Below, piece after piece: positions 25,442-34,715 of a stretch of DNA of 64,000 bases; the stretch's first letter is position 1; every line of letters begins with the position of its first letter. Below the pieces are notes generated by a model. That model saw only the letters and a program-made list of their open reading frames with translations, was not told where the DNA came from and ran no database searches. The position numbers were made by a program, and so were the translations under genes. This stretch comes from Spirosoma oryzae (GTDB taxonomy: Bacteria > Bacteroidota > Bacteroidia > Cytophagales > Spirosomataceae), in contig NZ_PVTE01000012.1 of assembly GCF_003002825.1 (NCBI RefSeq), positions 141,037-205,036 on the forward strand. Direction: 5' to 3'.

Positions 25442-26965
25442 TTAAACCGGTACGGCGTAGTAGTACATCCGCGAGCTGTTTGGGTACATCCCGATCAGCA
25501 TCAGTCCTTCGCCTTCTTTCACAGAACCCAGAATCATCTGGAGGTCTTTCGTCGTTTTCACGTTCCGACCGTTCGCCTTCACGATGATGAATCCTTCTTC
25601 AATGTCCGTTTCGGCCAGCTTACCATCTTTGATTTGCTTTACCCGAACGCCACCGCTGACACCTAATTGTTTGGCTTCCTGACCGCTCAACTCTTCAAAG
25701 TCGGCACCCAGGGCTCCAAGCGAAGCAGTCGAGGCTGTAACGTCGGCTTTCCGGATTACATCACGCCCACCGTTCCGGTTACGCAGTTCAACTTTGTACT
25801 CTTTTTCGGTACCGTTCCGATTGACCGTCACGTTGACAATATCACCTGGGCGACGACGGCCGATGATTTCACGCATTTGCGCATCTGAATCCAGCGGCTG
25901 ACCTTCCATTTTCACGATTACATCACCTTTCTGCAATCCAGCCTGTTTGGCAGCGCCATCTTCGACGGCCTCGTCAACGTAGATACCACGATTCACTTTG
26001 ACATTTTTTTCCTTAGCCATCTTGCTGTTCAGCTCGATCGGATGAATTCCGATATAACCGCGCTGTACGTTACCGTATTTCAGCAGATCAGCCGAGACTT
26101 TTTTCACCAATGACACCGGTACTGCGAAGCCATAACCGCTGTAGTAACCCGTTGCTGATGCAATCGCCGAGTTGATGCCAACCAGTTCTCCACGTAGGTT
26201 TACCAATGCACCACCTGAGTTACCGGGGTTGATAGCAGCATCGGTTTGAATGAACGACTCAACTGGCGTGTCGGGCTTTTTGTCGTTCCGGTCGATGTTC
26301 TGGTCCAGGATACCGATTTTCCGGCCTTTTGCACTAACGATACCAGCAGTTACCGTCGATTCCAGATCAAGCGGGTAACCAACAGCCAGTACCCATTCAC
26401 CCAGTTTAAGACCGTCGGAATCGCCTAATGTAATGGCGGGCAAATTGGTAGCTTCAACTTTAATAACGGCCAGATCAGTCAGGGGATCAGTACCAATTAC
26501 TTTGGCTTTGAAACTGCGCTTATCCGTCATGATTACCTCAACTTCGTCGGCGTCCTGTACGACGTGATTATTCGTAACAATGTAGCCGTCTTTGCTGATG
26601 ATTACACCCGAACCCGATGCCTGCCCCTGCTGACGGCGAGGCTGTCGCTGCTGACCACCAAACTCGTCACCGAAAAATTCACGGAAGATGTCAGGTACCT
26701 GCTGCTGACGAACCGTGCGGGTCATCGTTGTGCGAATGTGAACAACCGTAGGCGTTACGGCTTCAGCGGCCGTCGAGAAATCACCGGGTGCGGCCGAGGG
26801 GCTATCACCCGTCAGAGCTGCCAGGCGGCTTGTAATGGTTGGGGTCGGCGACGATTCATTAAAGACTACGTCACGGTTATTGAATCCCAACAGGTTGTAA
26901 GCGGCTAACGTCACGACGCTCGACAGAATCGCCATCAACGCTAAAAGTTTCCAGTTGCTTTTCAT
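25442..26965 (-). CDS. degP: Do/HtrA family serine endopeptidase with two PDZ domains
   Basis: The 507-residue periplasmic protease has an N-terminal membrane or signal segment (LLALMAILSSVVTLAAYNLL), a trypsin-like domain with His in IVTNNHVVQDADE, Asp in DPLTDLAVIKVE and Ser in NPGNSGGALVN, then a PDZ domain near 290-380 (RGYIGIHPIELNS, AGLQKGDVIVKMEG) and a second one at the C-terminus. A Gln/Arg-rich loop (FGGQQRQPRRQQGQAS) lies before the histidine, as in the Q-linker of DegP/DegQ. It degrades or refolds misfolded envelope proteins. It is a single gene. Confidence 0.92.
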   Translation of the reverse strand: MKSNWKLLALMAILSSVVTLAAYNLLGFNNRDVVFNESSPTPTITSRLAALTGDSPSAAPGDFSTAAEAVTPTVVHIRTTMTRTVRQQQVPDIFREFFGDEFGGQQRQPRRQQGQASGSGVIISKDGYIVTNNHVVQDADEVEVIMTDKRSFKAKVIGTDPLTDLAVIKVEATNLPAITLGDSDGLKLGEWVLAVGYPLDLESTVTAGIVSAKGRKIGILDQNIDRNDKKPDTPVESFIQTDAAINPGNSGGALVNLRGELVGINSAIASATGYYSGYGFAVPVSLVKKVSADLLKYGNVQRGYIGIHPIELNSKMAKEKNVKVNRGIYVDEAVEDGAAKQAGLQKGDVIVKMEGQPLDSDAQMREIIGRRRPGDIVNVTVNRNGTEKEYKVELRNRNGGRDVIRKADVTASTASLGALGADFEELSGQEAKQLGVSGGVRVKQIKDGKLAETDIEEGFIIVKANGRNVKTTKDLQMILGSVKEGEGLMLIGMYPNSSRMYYYAVPV

Positions 26966-27321
26966 GGTTAATTGGGAAAATTGAGAATTGCTCTTTTGTG
27001 TAAACTATCGTTTCCGATGTACTGATATAACGGAAAGAGGTTGGGAAAAATCCGGGGTGGGTCTGTCCTTAACAAAATTTAACAGGGCTTTGTTGAGGGC
27101 CGCGAACCAGCCAATTCAAACTGTCTCAGCGGCTAATTTTCACCCACCAATTCCAGATTTTGACTCACTGAATCAAATCCCATACCAGGGCCCGGTAGCG
27201 TGTTATAAACGTCAAGTTGACAGTCAATCTACTGCATAAAACAACGAAAACCGGCCAAAACAGCTACTGAATACTAGCCGATGTGCCGGTTTGACAGAAT
27301 TATGTACGTAAGGGTGAGTTG
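26966..27321. other. 356-base intergenic region between rnc and the HtrA gene
   Basis: It contains the rnc terminator (27247-27292) and the upstream region of the HtrA gene. An 83-codon plus-strand frame at 26988-27239 looks like chance: it has no start signal, an odd composition and no recognisable motif. No strong -33/-7 pair was found for the HtrA gene. Confidence 0.6.
27247..27292 (-). terminator. Terminator of the acpP-fabF-rnc operon
   Basis: On the minus strand AAACCGG (27292-27286) pairs with CCGGTTTT (27254-27247), followed by a T-rich tail (CGTTGTTTT). Confidence 0.6.
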
Positions 27322-28086
27322 TCAGCTATCGATCTGCGCCAGTGCCTTTTCCGCAGCGGCCTGCTCAGCTTTCTTTTTCGAATAGCCGCTACCCGTGGCA
27401 AATGGCTCTTCGTCGACAACGACCTGAGCGATAAACTCCCGAAAATGACTACTGCCTTTTTCGGAAATAATATCGAAGCGGATCTCTTTACCCGACCGTT
27501 GCGCCCATTCGATCAGGCGGCTTTTAAAGTTGATATTGTTCTGAACGACCAGATCGAGGTCGTAATGGGAAAGCAGTTCTTTTAAGATGAACTGACGGGA
27601 AAAGCGGAATCCTTTATCCAGATACACCGCGCCCACCAGGGCCTCCAGCGCATCGCCGTACATGGAACTCCGGCTCGGTACGCTCTTCGTACGCTGCCCA
27701 TCGTATTCGATTAGCCTGTCGAGACCAATTTTCCGGGCAATACCGTTCAGGGTCTCACGATTGACAATCCGTGACCGGATCTCGGTCAGGAAGCCTTCGT
27801 CCTTGTAGGGATATTTTTTAAACAAAAACTCGGCAATCACCATGCCGAGCACAGCGTCGCCGAGATATTCGAGTCGTTCGTTCGACTCGCGAAAGCCTTC
27901 TATTGCCGTTGCCTTCGATGCCGATGTGTGCCTCAGCGCCAGCTGGTATAAACCCAGATTTGACGGCCGTTCACCAATGATGTGCGCGATCGACCGGCGT
28001 AGGTTCTTACGAGGATCGCCGTTACCCGATCGGGATCGGAACCAGTCGAGTGGGTTGAACAGACTTCGTGGCAGCGTGAGTTGCAA
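27322..28086 (-). CDS. rnc: Ribonuclease III
   Basis: The 254-residue protein has the RNase III signature ERLEYLGDAVLGMVIAEFLF near residue 90, the second acidic site GDALEALVGAVYLDKG and a C-terminal double-stranded-RNA-binding domain (INFKSRLIEWAQRSGKEIRF, GSGYSKKKAEQAAAEKALAQ). It cuts double-stranded RNA in rRNA maturation. The start lies 4 bases after the fabF stop, and acpP-fabF-rnc is a classical operon arrangement. Confidence 0.96.
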   Translation of the reverse strand: MQLTLPRSLFNPLDWFRSRSGNGDPRKNLRRSIAHIIGERPSNLGLYQLALRHTSASKATAIEGFRESNERLEYLGDAVLGMVIAEFLFKKYPYKDEGFLTEIRSRIVNRETLNGIARKIGLDRLIEYDGQRTKSVPSRSSMYGDALEALVGAVYLDKGFRFSRQFILKELLSHYDLDLVVQNNINFKSRLIEWAQRSGKEIRFDIISEKGSSHFREFIAQVVVDEEPFATGSGYSKKKAEQAAAEKALAQIDS

Positions 28087-28090
28087 GGGC

Positions 28091-29341
28091 TCAGCTTGGT
28101 TTACGGAAAATTACAATGGCATTGTGTCCACCAAATCCGAAGGCATTGCTCATAACCGTGGTCAGTTCCCGCTCCTGCGCTTTGTTTGGCGTCAGGTTGA
28201 AGCGCGAATCGACTTCCGGGTCGGGCGTGATCAGGTTGATCGTTGGCGGTACCAGTTGGTGTTGGAGCGCCATTACACTGGCAATGGCCTCAACCGCACC
28301 AGCAGCCCCCAGCAAGTGCCCCGTCATTGACTTGGTCGAGCTAATGTTCAGCTTGAACGCATGATCACCAAACAACTTGTAGATTGCTTTCAGTTCCTGC
28401 GGGTCGCCGACGGGTGTCGACGTGCCGTGGGTGTTAATGTAGTCAATCTCAGTTGGTTCGATACCGGCATCATTCAACGCATCCTGCATCGCCAGGTAAG
28501 CCCCCAACCCTTCGGGGTGTGGCGACGTGATATGGTACGCATCCGATGACATGCCGCCACCGATTAACTCGGCGTAAATTTTGGCACCACGGGCTTTAGC
28601 ACGGTCGTACTCTTCGAGGATCAGCGCGCCAGCACCTTCACCCATGACAAAACCATCGCGGTCTTTATCGTACGGGCGCGAAGCTGTTTCCGGCGAATCA
28701 TTGCGCTCCGACAACGCCCGGTTGGCGTTGAATCCACCAATACCGGCTCTGGTAACAGCCGCTTCCGACCCACCAACCACACAAACGTTTAACCGACCCA
28801 ACCGGATGTAGTTAAAAGCGTCGATGATGGCGTTGTTCGTCGACGCGCAGGCCGACACGGTAACGTAGTTTGTACCCCGAAATCCGTACCGCATCGAGAT
28901 CTGCCCGGAAGCACTGTCGGCGATCATGCGTACGATAAAGAACGGATTGATGCGGGGGGTACCATCGCCTTTGGCGTAGTCGATCATTTCGTCCTCGAAC
29001 GACTTGAGCCCGCCAATACCCGAGCCCCAGATAACACCAATCTTGTTAAGATCGTCGTTTTCCAGATCAAGGCCCGAATCCTTGACGGCTTCGTCGGTGG
29101 CAATCAGCGCGTAATGGGTGAAGGCATCCATTTTACGCGCTTCCTGCCGGGGAATGAACTGCGTGACATCGAGATTCTTTACTTCACAGGCGAATCGCGT
29201 GCGAAACTTGGAAGCATCGAACTTCGTGATCGGGCCGGCACCGCTTACGCCGGCTGATAAGTTGTTCCAGAAAGTAGGTACATCGTTACCAATCGGCGTA
29301 AGTGCGCCAAGACCCGTTACGACTACTCGTTTTAACGTCAT
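28091..29341 (-). CDS. fabF: 3-oxoacyl-ACP synthase II
   Basis: The 416-residue condensing enzyme has the catalytic cysteine in VSACASTNNAI, histidines in INTHGTSTPVGDP and GHLLGAAGAVEAI, and the N-terminal VVVTGLGALTPIGND. It elongates acyl-ACP in type II fatty acid synthesis. It sits between acpP (54 bases upstream) and rnc (4 bases downstream). Confidence 0.96.
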   Translation of the reverse strand: MTLKRVVVTGLGALTPIGNDVPTFWNNLSAGVSGAGPITKFDASKFRTRFACEVKNLDVTQFIPRQEARKMDAFTHYALIATDEAVKDSGLDLENDDLNKIGVIWGSGIGGLKSFEDEMIDYAKGDGTPRINPFFIVRMIADSASGQISMRYGFRGTNYVTVSACASTNNAIIDAFNYIRLGRLNVCVVGGSEAAVTRAGIGGFNANRALSERNDSPETASRPYDKDRDGFVMGEGAGALILEEYDRAKARGAKIYAELIGGGMSSDAYHITSPHPEGLGAYLAMQDALNDAGIEPTEIDYINTHGTSTPVGDPQELKAIYKLFGDHAFKLNISSTKSMTGHLLGAAGAVEAIASVMALQHQLVPPTINLITPDPEVDSRFNLTPNKAQERELTTVMSNAFGFGGHNAIVIFRKPS

Positions 29342-29395
29342 ACAGTTAAACTGCGAGGTAATGAAAGAAGGAAGCGTGGTACTCGATTCAGTAGC

Positions 29396-29635
29396 TTATT
29401 TACCAGCGTTTTCTTCGAGGTAAGTGACAGCCTGACCAACCGTGCCGATGTTCTCAGCCTGATCGTCGGGGATAGAAATATTGAATTCTTTTTCGAATTC
29501 CATAATCAGCTCAACGGTGTCGAGCGAGTCGGCGCCAAGATCGTTGGTGAAGCTAGCCTCAGGCGTAACTTCCGATGCCTCAACCCCTAACTTTTCAACA
29601 ATAATGTTTTTGACTTTCTCTGCAATTTCCGACAT
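29396..29635 (-). CDS. acpP: Acyl carrier protein
   Basis: The 79-residue acidic protein has the phosphopantetheine attachment serine in [17 protein letters not shown] and the typical helix pattern [20 protein letters not shown]. It carries growing acyl chains. It is the first gene of the acpP-fabF-rnc operon and has a promoter at 29667-29698. Confidence 0.97.
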   Translation of the reverse strand: MSEIAEKVKNIIVEKLGVEASEVTPEASFTNDLGADSLDTVELIMEFEKEFNISIPDDQAENIGTVGQAVTYLEENAGK

Positions 29636-29666
29636 TTTGGTAGTCTGTTCTAGTTAAAAAACTGCG

Positions 29667-29698
29667 CAAATAAACGGATTAACCATTGGATTGCCAAA
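29667..29698 (-). promoter_or_regulatory. Promoter of acpP-fabF-rnc
   Basis: On the minus strand TTTG (29698-29695), 20 bases, then TTTATTTG (29674-29667), one mismatch from the -7 consensus TAnnTTTG. The start point should fall near 29660, 25 bases before the acpP ATG. Confidence 0.6.
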
Positions 29699-29825
29699 CT
29701 ATTTTTTGACGTATAGTCAGTAGCACAACCCACACTTTTTTATAACAACTATCTGTTTATCAAACAGATATTAACCAAAACTTTTTGCCGTTTGCTGATA
29801 CAATCAATCCGTCCTCGGTCTTATA

Positions 29826-31415
29826 TCACGGTTTGACGTTGTCGATGTTATAATGCAGTCCCCTGTTCTCACGCCGGGCCACCGCCATCTTGATAACCAG
29901 GTAGGCGACTTCGATCATATTCCGTAGTTCGCAGATATGTACCGATACTTTCGACTGTCGGTACAGTTCTTCGTGCTCGATGTACAACAACTCCAGCCGG
30001 TCGAGGGCCCGCTTCAGCCGACGGTTCGAGCGAACGATGCCGACGTAGTTCGACATAATCGACTCCAGTTCCTTACGGATTTCCGTTACCAGTACGAGTT
30101 CCTCCGGATGCGTGGTCCCTGCGTCGTTCCAGGCCGGGATATTCTCCGGTACGGTAGCTGTACCTACCAGTTCGATCGTTTTCTCGTATGCCCGGTGCCC
30201 GAATACGACCGCTTCGAGCAGTGAATTGCTGGCCAGTCGGTTAGCCCCGTGAAGGCCCGTGCAGGAACATTCCCCAACAGCATAGAGGTATTGAATGTTG
30301 GTTTGTCCCCACTCGTTTACGCGTACGCCACCGCACAGGTAGTGCTGCGCCGGTACCACCGGGATGTAATCTTTTCGCAGATCAAGCCCGAGGTGATCGC
30401 GACAGTAAGCCGTTATCGTCGGAAAATGCTCGACAAACTTGTCGTAGTCGCAGTGCGTCACGTCGAGGTAAACGAACGAGTCTCCCGCCTTCTTCATCTC
30501 CGAGTCGATAGCGCGGGCAACGATGTCGCGGGGGGCCAGCGACAGGCGGGCGTCATACTGCTCCATGAACGTTTCACCCGACCGCGTCCGCAGAATACCG
30601 CCAAAGCCGCGCACCGCTTCCGAAATCAGGAAGTTGGGCTTCTTGCCGGGTTCGTACAGTGCCGTCGGATGAAACTGAATAAACTCCATATCCTTACAGA
30701 CACCCTTCGCCCGGTACGCCATCGCGATACCGTCGCCGGTTGCAATGTTGGGGTTTGTCGTGTTCTGATATATGTTTCCGATGCCGCCCGTTGCCAGCAA
30801 CGTGGTCTTCGCCAGGAACCGCTCGACCTGACCGGTTTGGGTATTCAGCACGTACGCGCCGTAGCAGTGATTGTCGTTGTCATATCGATGCACCGTTTCG
30901 CCGAGGTGGTGCTTCGTAATCAGTTCGACGGCGTAGAAGTGCGTAAAGATTTCGATGCTGGGTAGTGAAGCCGCTTTTTCCAGCAGTGCCCGTTCGATTT
31001 CAGCGCCGGTAATGTCCTTAAAATGCAGGATACGAAAGTCGGAGTGCCCGCCTTCCCGAGCCAGATCGTAGTCAGTACCGGTATGCTCCTTGTCGAAGCG
31101 AGTACCGTAATCAATCAGCTCGCGAATACGCGCCGGCCCTTCGTTTACGACGATCTCGACGATGTGCCGATCGCTGAGAAAGTCGCCGGCGACCATTGTA
31201 TCCTCGATATGCTTTTCAAACGAGTCGTCGGCCGCCCACACGGCAGCGATCCCTCCCTGCGCGTATTTCGTATTGGTCTCCTCGGCCTGCACTTTGGTAA
31301 TGACGCCGATGCGCACGGATTCGTTGAGCCGCTCAAAGTGCATAGCCAGCTTTGTCGCGTAACTCAGGCCCGCGATACCGGAGCCGATAACCAGAAAATC
31401 GAATTGGTGAGGCAT
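29826..31415 (-). CDS. nadB: L-aspartate oxidase
   Basis: From the ATG at 31415 the product has 529 residues: the FAD-binding FLVIGSGIAGLSYATKLA, KYAQGGIAAVWA, the active-site region ALYEPGKKPNFLISEAVRGF, HYLCGGVRVNEWGQTN and the C-terminal helical domain with RRENRGLHYNIDN. It oxidises aspartate to iminoaspartate for NAD synthesis with NadA. A longer upstream frame exists but it runs into a degraded toxin gene whose stop is 1 base before this ATG. nadA and nadB are on one strand but separated by a toxin-antitoxin pair. Confidence 0.95.
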   Translation of the reverse strand: MPHQFDFLVIGSGIAGLSYATKLAMHFERLNESVRIGVITKVQAEETNTKYAQGGIAAVWAADDSFEKHIEDTMVAGDFLSDRHIVEIVVNEGPARIRELIDYGTRFDKEHTGTDYDLAREGGHSDFRILHFKDITGAEIERALLEKAASLPSIEIFTHFYAVELITKHHLGETVHRYDNDNHCYGAYVLNTQTGQVERFLAKTTLLATGGIGNIYQNTTNPNIATGDGIAMAYRAKGVCKDMEFIQFHPTALYEPGKKPNFLISEAVRGFGGILRTRSGETFMEQYDARLSLAPRDIVARAIDSEMKKAGDSFVYLDVTHCDYDKFVEHFPTITAYCRDHLGLDLRKDYIPVVPAQHYLCGGVRVNEWGQTNIQYLYAVGECSCTGLHGANRLASNSLLEAVVFGHRAYEKTIELVGTATVPENIPAWNDAGTTHPEELVLVTEIRKELESIMSNYVGIVRSNRRLKRALDRLELLYIEHEELYRQSKVSVHICELRNMIEVAYLVIKMAVARRENRGLHYNIDNVKP

Positions 31416-31416
31416 G

Positions 31417-31760
31417 TCAGTTTGATTGTGCAGGGCGGATTCGCAGCTGATCATTGCTGAGAACCGCGAAACTGTAGAAAAGGTCGTGCTGAAAATTATT
31501 GATAACCTGACAGACACGGACGCACTTCTCAGCACTGGTAATTTTCAGCAGTCGAACCAGTAAAATACCACAATGCGGCATACGGAGCCGGTGTACGAGT
31601 TCACCGAAATCTTTATCTTCGGTGAGCAGAATTGCCTTTCGGTCGGTTGCAATTTGTAAAACCTGTGGATCTGAAATACTGGGAAATGACTCAGCGCTTT
31701 GACGACACTATAATCAAAATTTTCATCTGCCACGAATACTAATTCATCCGGCCTGTGCAT
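31417..31760 (-). pseudogene. DUF5615 (PIN-like) toxin gene, frameshifted
   Basis: The first frame gives MHRPDELVFVADENFDYSVV then KALSHFP and continues into unrelated sequence to a stop at 31545. From about 31680 another frame gives SISDPQVLQIATDRKAILLT, EDKDFGELVHRLRMPHCGIL and LVRLLKI and stops at 31417. Joined, they make a DUF5615 protein with its acidic residues (DEN, TEDKDFG), but the usual strand between the first helix and the SDP segment is missing. A deletion with frameshift near 31680 is the simplest reading. The start overlaps the DUF433 gene by 17 bases, as expected of the intact toxin-antitoxin pair. Confidence 0.85.
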
Positions 31761-31974
31761 ACACGACTTCGTTTTTCACCACATCTGAAGCAAACAGCAA
31801 ACAGGCCATCAGGTCTGCTTCCGTAGCCCGTGGGTAGGCATCCAGCAACTGGGCAACCGATTCACCGTTGCCCAATTTCTCCAAAACAAGATCGACTGGA
31901 ATGCGTGTACCTCGGATGACCGGCTTACCAAACATAACAGTAGGGTCCGACGTGATATGGCTCTGCCAGTTCAT
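31744..31974 (-). CDS. DUF433 antitoxin-like protein
   Basis: The 76-residue protein (ATG at 31974) has the DUF433 core ITSDPTVMFGKPVIRGTRIP followed by VDLVLEKLGNGESVAQLLDA and the helix-turn-helix-like end. DUF433 proteins pair with DUF5615 PIN-like proteins as presumed antitoxin and toxin. It lies between nadA and the broken toxin gene, and it appears intact, so the antitoxin has outlived its toxin. Confidence 0.88.
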   Translation of the reverse strand: MNWQSHITSDPTVMFGKPVIRGTRIPVDLVLEKLGNGESVAQLLDAYPRATEADLMACLLFASDVVKNEVVYAQAG

Positions 31975-32017
31975 AACCTTTGTATGTTTAATTGAAATCT
32001 GTCTTGCAGCCAAGACG

Positions 32018-33007
32018 CTATTTACTCATTTCCAGCATGCGGATGACCGACGCTTCGGCTTTGACGCGGACATCTTCCGGTACGAAGATTTCGGGTTGTT
32101 CGTACAACAGGCAATTATACAGTTTTTCGAGCGTGTTCATCTTCATGTACGGACATTCCGAGCAGGCACAGGTGTTATTCTGACTAGCCGGTGCCGGAAT
32201 GATTTTCTTGTGCGGTACGGCCTGCCGCATTTTGTGCAGAATACCCGCTTCCGTTCCGACGATGAACGTCTGATTTGGGCTATCGACCACGTACTTCAGC
32301 AGCGCCGTCGTCGATCCTACGTAGTCGGCCTGACTCAGAATGTGCTCCTGGCACTCCGGGTGGGCGATGAACTCGGCGTTGGGGTTTTCGGTCCGCAGCC
32401 GTTGCAGCTTTTCGAGCGAAATATCGATATGCACGATACAGGCACCATCCCACAACACCATATCACGGCCGGTCTTGTTCATGACGAAGCGGCCCAAGTT
32501 AGCGTCGGGCGCGAAGATGATCTTCTGATCTCTCGGCAGGCTCTCAACGATCTTGAGCGCGTTAGACGACGTGACGATGATATCCGACAGAGCCTTGATC
32601 TCCGCCGAACAGTTGATGTACGACAGCACCAGGTGGTCGGGGTATTGTGCTTTGAAAGCCGCAAACTTATCGGCGGGTGCCGAATCGGCCAGTGAACAGC
32701 CCGCGTTCAGGTCGGGAATCACGACTTTCTTGTGGGGCGACAGAATCTTGGCCGTCTCGCCCATGAAATGTACGCCACAGAACACAATCATGTCGGCTTC
32801 CGTGCTGGCAGCCTGCTGACTCAGACCAAGGCTGTCACCGATGTAATCAGCCAGATCCTGAATCTCGCCGTCGACATAGTAATGCGCCAGAATAACCGCG
32901 TTTTTTTCGCGTTTGAGCCGGTTGATTTCGGCGATTAAATCCACATCGCTGGCGACGGGTTTGTTGACGTAACCGACGCGCTGTACTTCTTCCAGCAGTG
33001 CTTCCAT
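32018..33007 (-). CDS. nadA: Quinolinate synthase
   Basis: Starting at the ATG at 33007 it has 329 residues. It carries [36 protein letters not shown], the first cluster cysteine in [22 protein letters not shown] and the C-terminal [16 protein letters not shown] with the last 4Fe-4S ligand. It condenses iminoaspartate with dihydroxyacetone phosphate to quinolinate. An ATG at 33040 is an alternative start; 33007 gives the usual family N-terminus ([13 protein letters not shown]). It is the upstream gene of the nadA-DUF433-toxin-nadB unit. Confidence 0.95.
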   Translation of the reverse strand: MEALLEEVQRVGYVNKPVASDVDLIAEINRLKREKNAVILAHYYVDGEIQDLADYIGDSLGLSQQAASTEADMIVFCGVHFMGETAKILSPHKKVVIPDLNAGCSLADSAPADKFAAFKAQYPDHLVLSYINCSAEIKALSDIIVTSSNALKIVESLPRDQKIIFAPDANLGRFVMNKTGRDMVLWDGACIVHIDISLEKLQRLRTENPNAEFIAHPECQEHILSQADYVGSTTALLKYVVDSPNQTFIVGTEAGILHKMRQAVPHKKIIPAPASQNNTCACSECPYMKMNTLEKLYNCLLYEQPEIFVPEDVRVKAEASVIRMLEMSK

Positions 33008-33115
33008 ACTTTGATTCAGGTATCGTTTCCTGTTAAACATAAAAGGAGTCACAAATGTCACTCCAGTACTAAGTGGGCAAGGACCGGCCGCTAGCCTGCA
33101 CTGAACAGCTGAGAC

Positions 33116-33263
33116 GTAGCCCAGACCCGCTTCGGCGGCCCGGTCCAGGTCTGATGGGCGCGGTAGCGACCAGGAGAGGTGTCGCCTGCATAAGTCGGCC
33201 TAACGGCCACCTGGACCTGGAGCTGCTCCGGCGGCCACCGTGGCGCGGCCCGGTCCAGGCTAC
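33116..33263. repeat. GC-rich intergenic repeat bounded by GTAGCC / GGCTAC
   Basis: It begins GTAGCCCAGAC (33116-33126) and ends GTCCAGGCTAC (33253-33263). Inner GGCGGCC and CCCGGTCCAGG words occur in both halves, so the region can fold into several GC-rich stems. It fills the space between nadA and udk; the first 11 bases are identical to the element at 10824. No gene is supported here. Confidence 0.7.
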
Positions 33264-33266
33264 ATC

Positions 33267-33896
33267 CTATTGTCGTTCGGCCACTTTTGATTTCAGGAAC
33301 GCAATGACAACATCGAGTCCTTTCTGGTAGTGGACGTTATTTGGTATAACAATATCCGCTTCGGCACGGTACGGCTTGATAAATTGCCGATACGTAGGCT
33401 TGACGTGGTATTTCCAGCGATACATGACATCATCGAGATCATAGCCCCGCTCCTCCGCGTCGCGCTTCACCCGCCGTTCCAGTTTAATACTGTTCTTAGC
33501 GTCGATGAAGATTTTCAAATCCATCTGATCGGCCAGTTCGCGGAAGTGAAATACGAAAATGCCTTCCACCACAATGATGGGAGCCGGACTAAATGTCAAC
33601 AGACGCGGTACGACGGTTGGGTTGTTGAACGTGTATTCCTTCTGCTGAACAGACTGGCCCGCACTAAGCTGCTCGATATGCTGCGCGTACAGATGGTGAT
33701 CGATGGTTTCCGGCAGATCGAAATTGTGAATACCCTGATCGTCGACCTGAATCTGATCGAGCGAGCGGTAGTAGTTATCCTGCGAAATCAGGCAGATTTC
33801 ATCCTCGGCAAACGCACTGAGTACACCCCGCAAAAAGCTCGTTTTGCCGGATGCGCTGCCGCCGGTAATACCGACGATAAACGGTTTGGTAAGCAT
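33267..33896 (-). CDS. udk: Uridine kinase
   Basis: The 209-residue kinase has the P-loop GITGGSASGKTSFLRGVLS, the NFDLPETIDHHLY segment, the VVEGIFVFHFRELAD motif and DAKNSIKLERRVKRDAEERG, all typical of uridine/cytidine kinase. It phosphorylates uridine and cytidine in salvage. A perfect -7 box, TATCTTTG on the minus strand (33908-33901), ends only 5 bases before the ATG, so the mRNA may be almost leaderless. Confidence 0.93.
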   Translation of the reverse strand: MLTKPFIVGITGGSASGKTSFLRGVLSAFAEDEICLISQDNYYRSLDQIQVDDQGIHNFDLPETIDHHLYAQHIEQLSAGQSVQQKEYTFNNPTVVPRLLTFSPAPIIVVEGIFVFHFRELADQMDLKIFIDAKNSIKLERRVKRDAEERGYDLDDVMYRWKYHVKPTYRQFIKPYRAEADIVIPNNVHYQKGLDVVIAFLKSKVAERQ

Positions 33897-33917
33897 GTAG
33901 CAAAGATACGGCAGAAA

Positions 33918-34673
33918 TCAGAGCGCGTACCACCGAATCAGCAGTCCACCCACCACGGCTCCAATGACAGGGCCCAGCACCGGCACCCAGGCGTAATCCC
34001 AGTTCGAGCTGCCTTTGTTGGGGATGGGCAGGAACGTGTGCGCCAGTCGTGGTCCCAGGTCACGCGCCGGATTGATGGCATAGCCCGTCGGGCCACCCAG
34101 CGACAGCCCGATACTCCAGACCAGTATGCCGACTAGGTACGGTCCGACACCGATAGCCAGTTCGCCCAAGTGTTTCGACGAGATACCGGCCAACCCCAGA
34201 ATCAGCACGAGCGTTGCCAGGGCTTCACTCGTCAGGTTTGCCCCTACGCTACGGATCGCGGGTTCGGTGGAGAAAGCCGCCAGCTTGGCCCCTGAATCGT
34301 TGGTAACCGCCCAGTGGGGGCCGTGGTGCAGCCAGACGAGCGTTGCTCCGATGACCGACCCGATCAACTGCGCGGTTATGTACGGAACAACATGACTGTA
34401 ATCGTCGGTAGCAACGGCAAAGGCAATGGTAACGGCCGGATTCAGGTGGGCGTCGACGCTACCGAAGGCTTTGGCCACAAAAACGCCGATTGTAACGGCG
34501 AAAGCCCAGCCGGCGGTAATCACAATCCAGCCCCCATTGTTGCCCTTGGTCTGATTCAGCACGACGTTGGCAACGACGCCGTTACCCAACAGAATCAATA
34601 CGACGGTACCAATCAATTCACCCAGAAACGGAGTTGTCTGCACAGGAATAGGTTTAGAAATGGTTGTGCGCAC
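33918..34673 (-). CDS. Aquaporin / glycerol facilitator family channel
   Basis: The membrane protein has six hydrophobic segments and the two pore motifs HLNPAVTIAFAV and AINPARDLGPRL. The Asp after the second NPAR fits the GlpF-type glyceroporins. No ATG gives a sensible start: GTG at 34673 (251 residues) and GTG at 34643 (241 residues) both precede the first membrane helix (FLGELIGTVVLILLGNG). The gene is divergent from the reductase gene at 34716 and 22 bases upstream of udk. Confidence 0.88.
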   Translation of the reverse strand: MRTTISKPIPVQTTPFLGELIGTVVLILLGNGVVANVVLNQTKGNNGGWIVITAGWAFAVTIGVFVAKAFGSVDAHLNPAVTIAFAVATDDYSHVVPYITAQLIGSVIGATLVWLHHGPHWAVTNDSGAKLAAFSTEPAIRSVGANLTSEALATLVLILGLAGISSKHLGELAIGVGPYLVGILVWSIGLSLGGPTGYAINPARDLGPRLAHTFLPIPNKGSSNWDYAWVPVLGPVIGAVVGGLLIRWYAL

Positions 34674-34715
34674 TAAACCATATTCTTGAGTTCGTCTACT
34701 TATCACCCCCAGCAA

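Noticed and set aside
26988..27239. 83-codon plus-strand frame upstream of the HtrA gene
   Set aside because: It has no ribosome site or promoter, an odd residue mix and no family resemblance. The region reads as control sequence and terminator.
30249..30965. 238-codon plus-strand frame opposite nadB
   Set aside because: Shadow frame of nadB with no recognisable product.
33073..33330. 85-codon plus-strand frame in the GC-rich repeat
   Set aside because: It is created by the repeat's composition and runs into the 3' end of udk; no start signal or domain.
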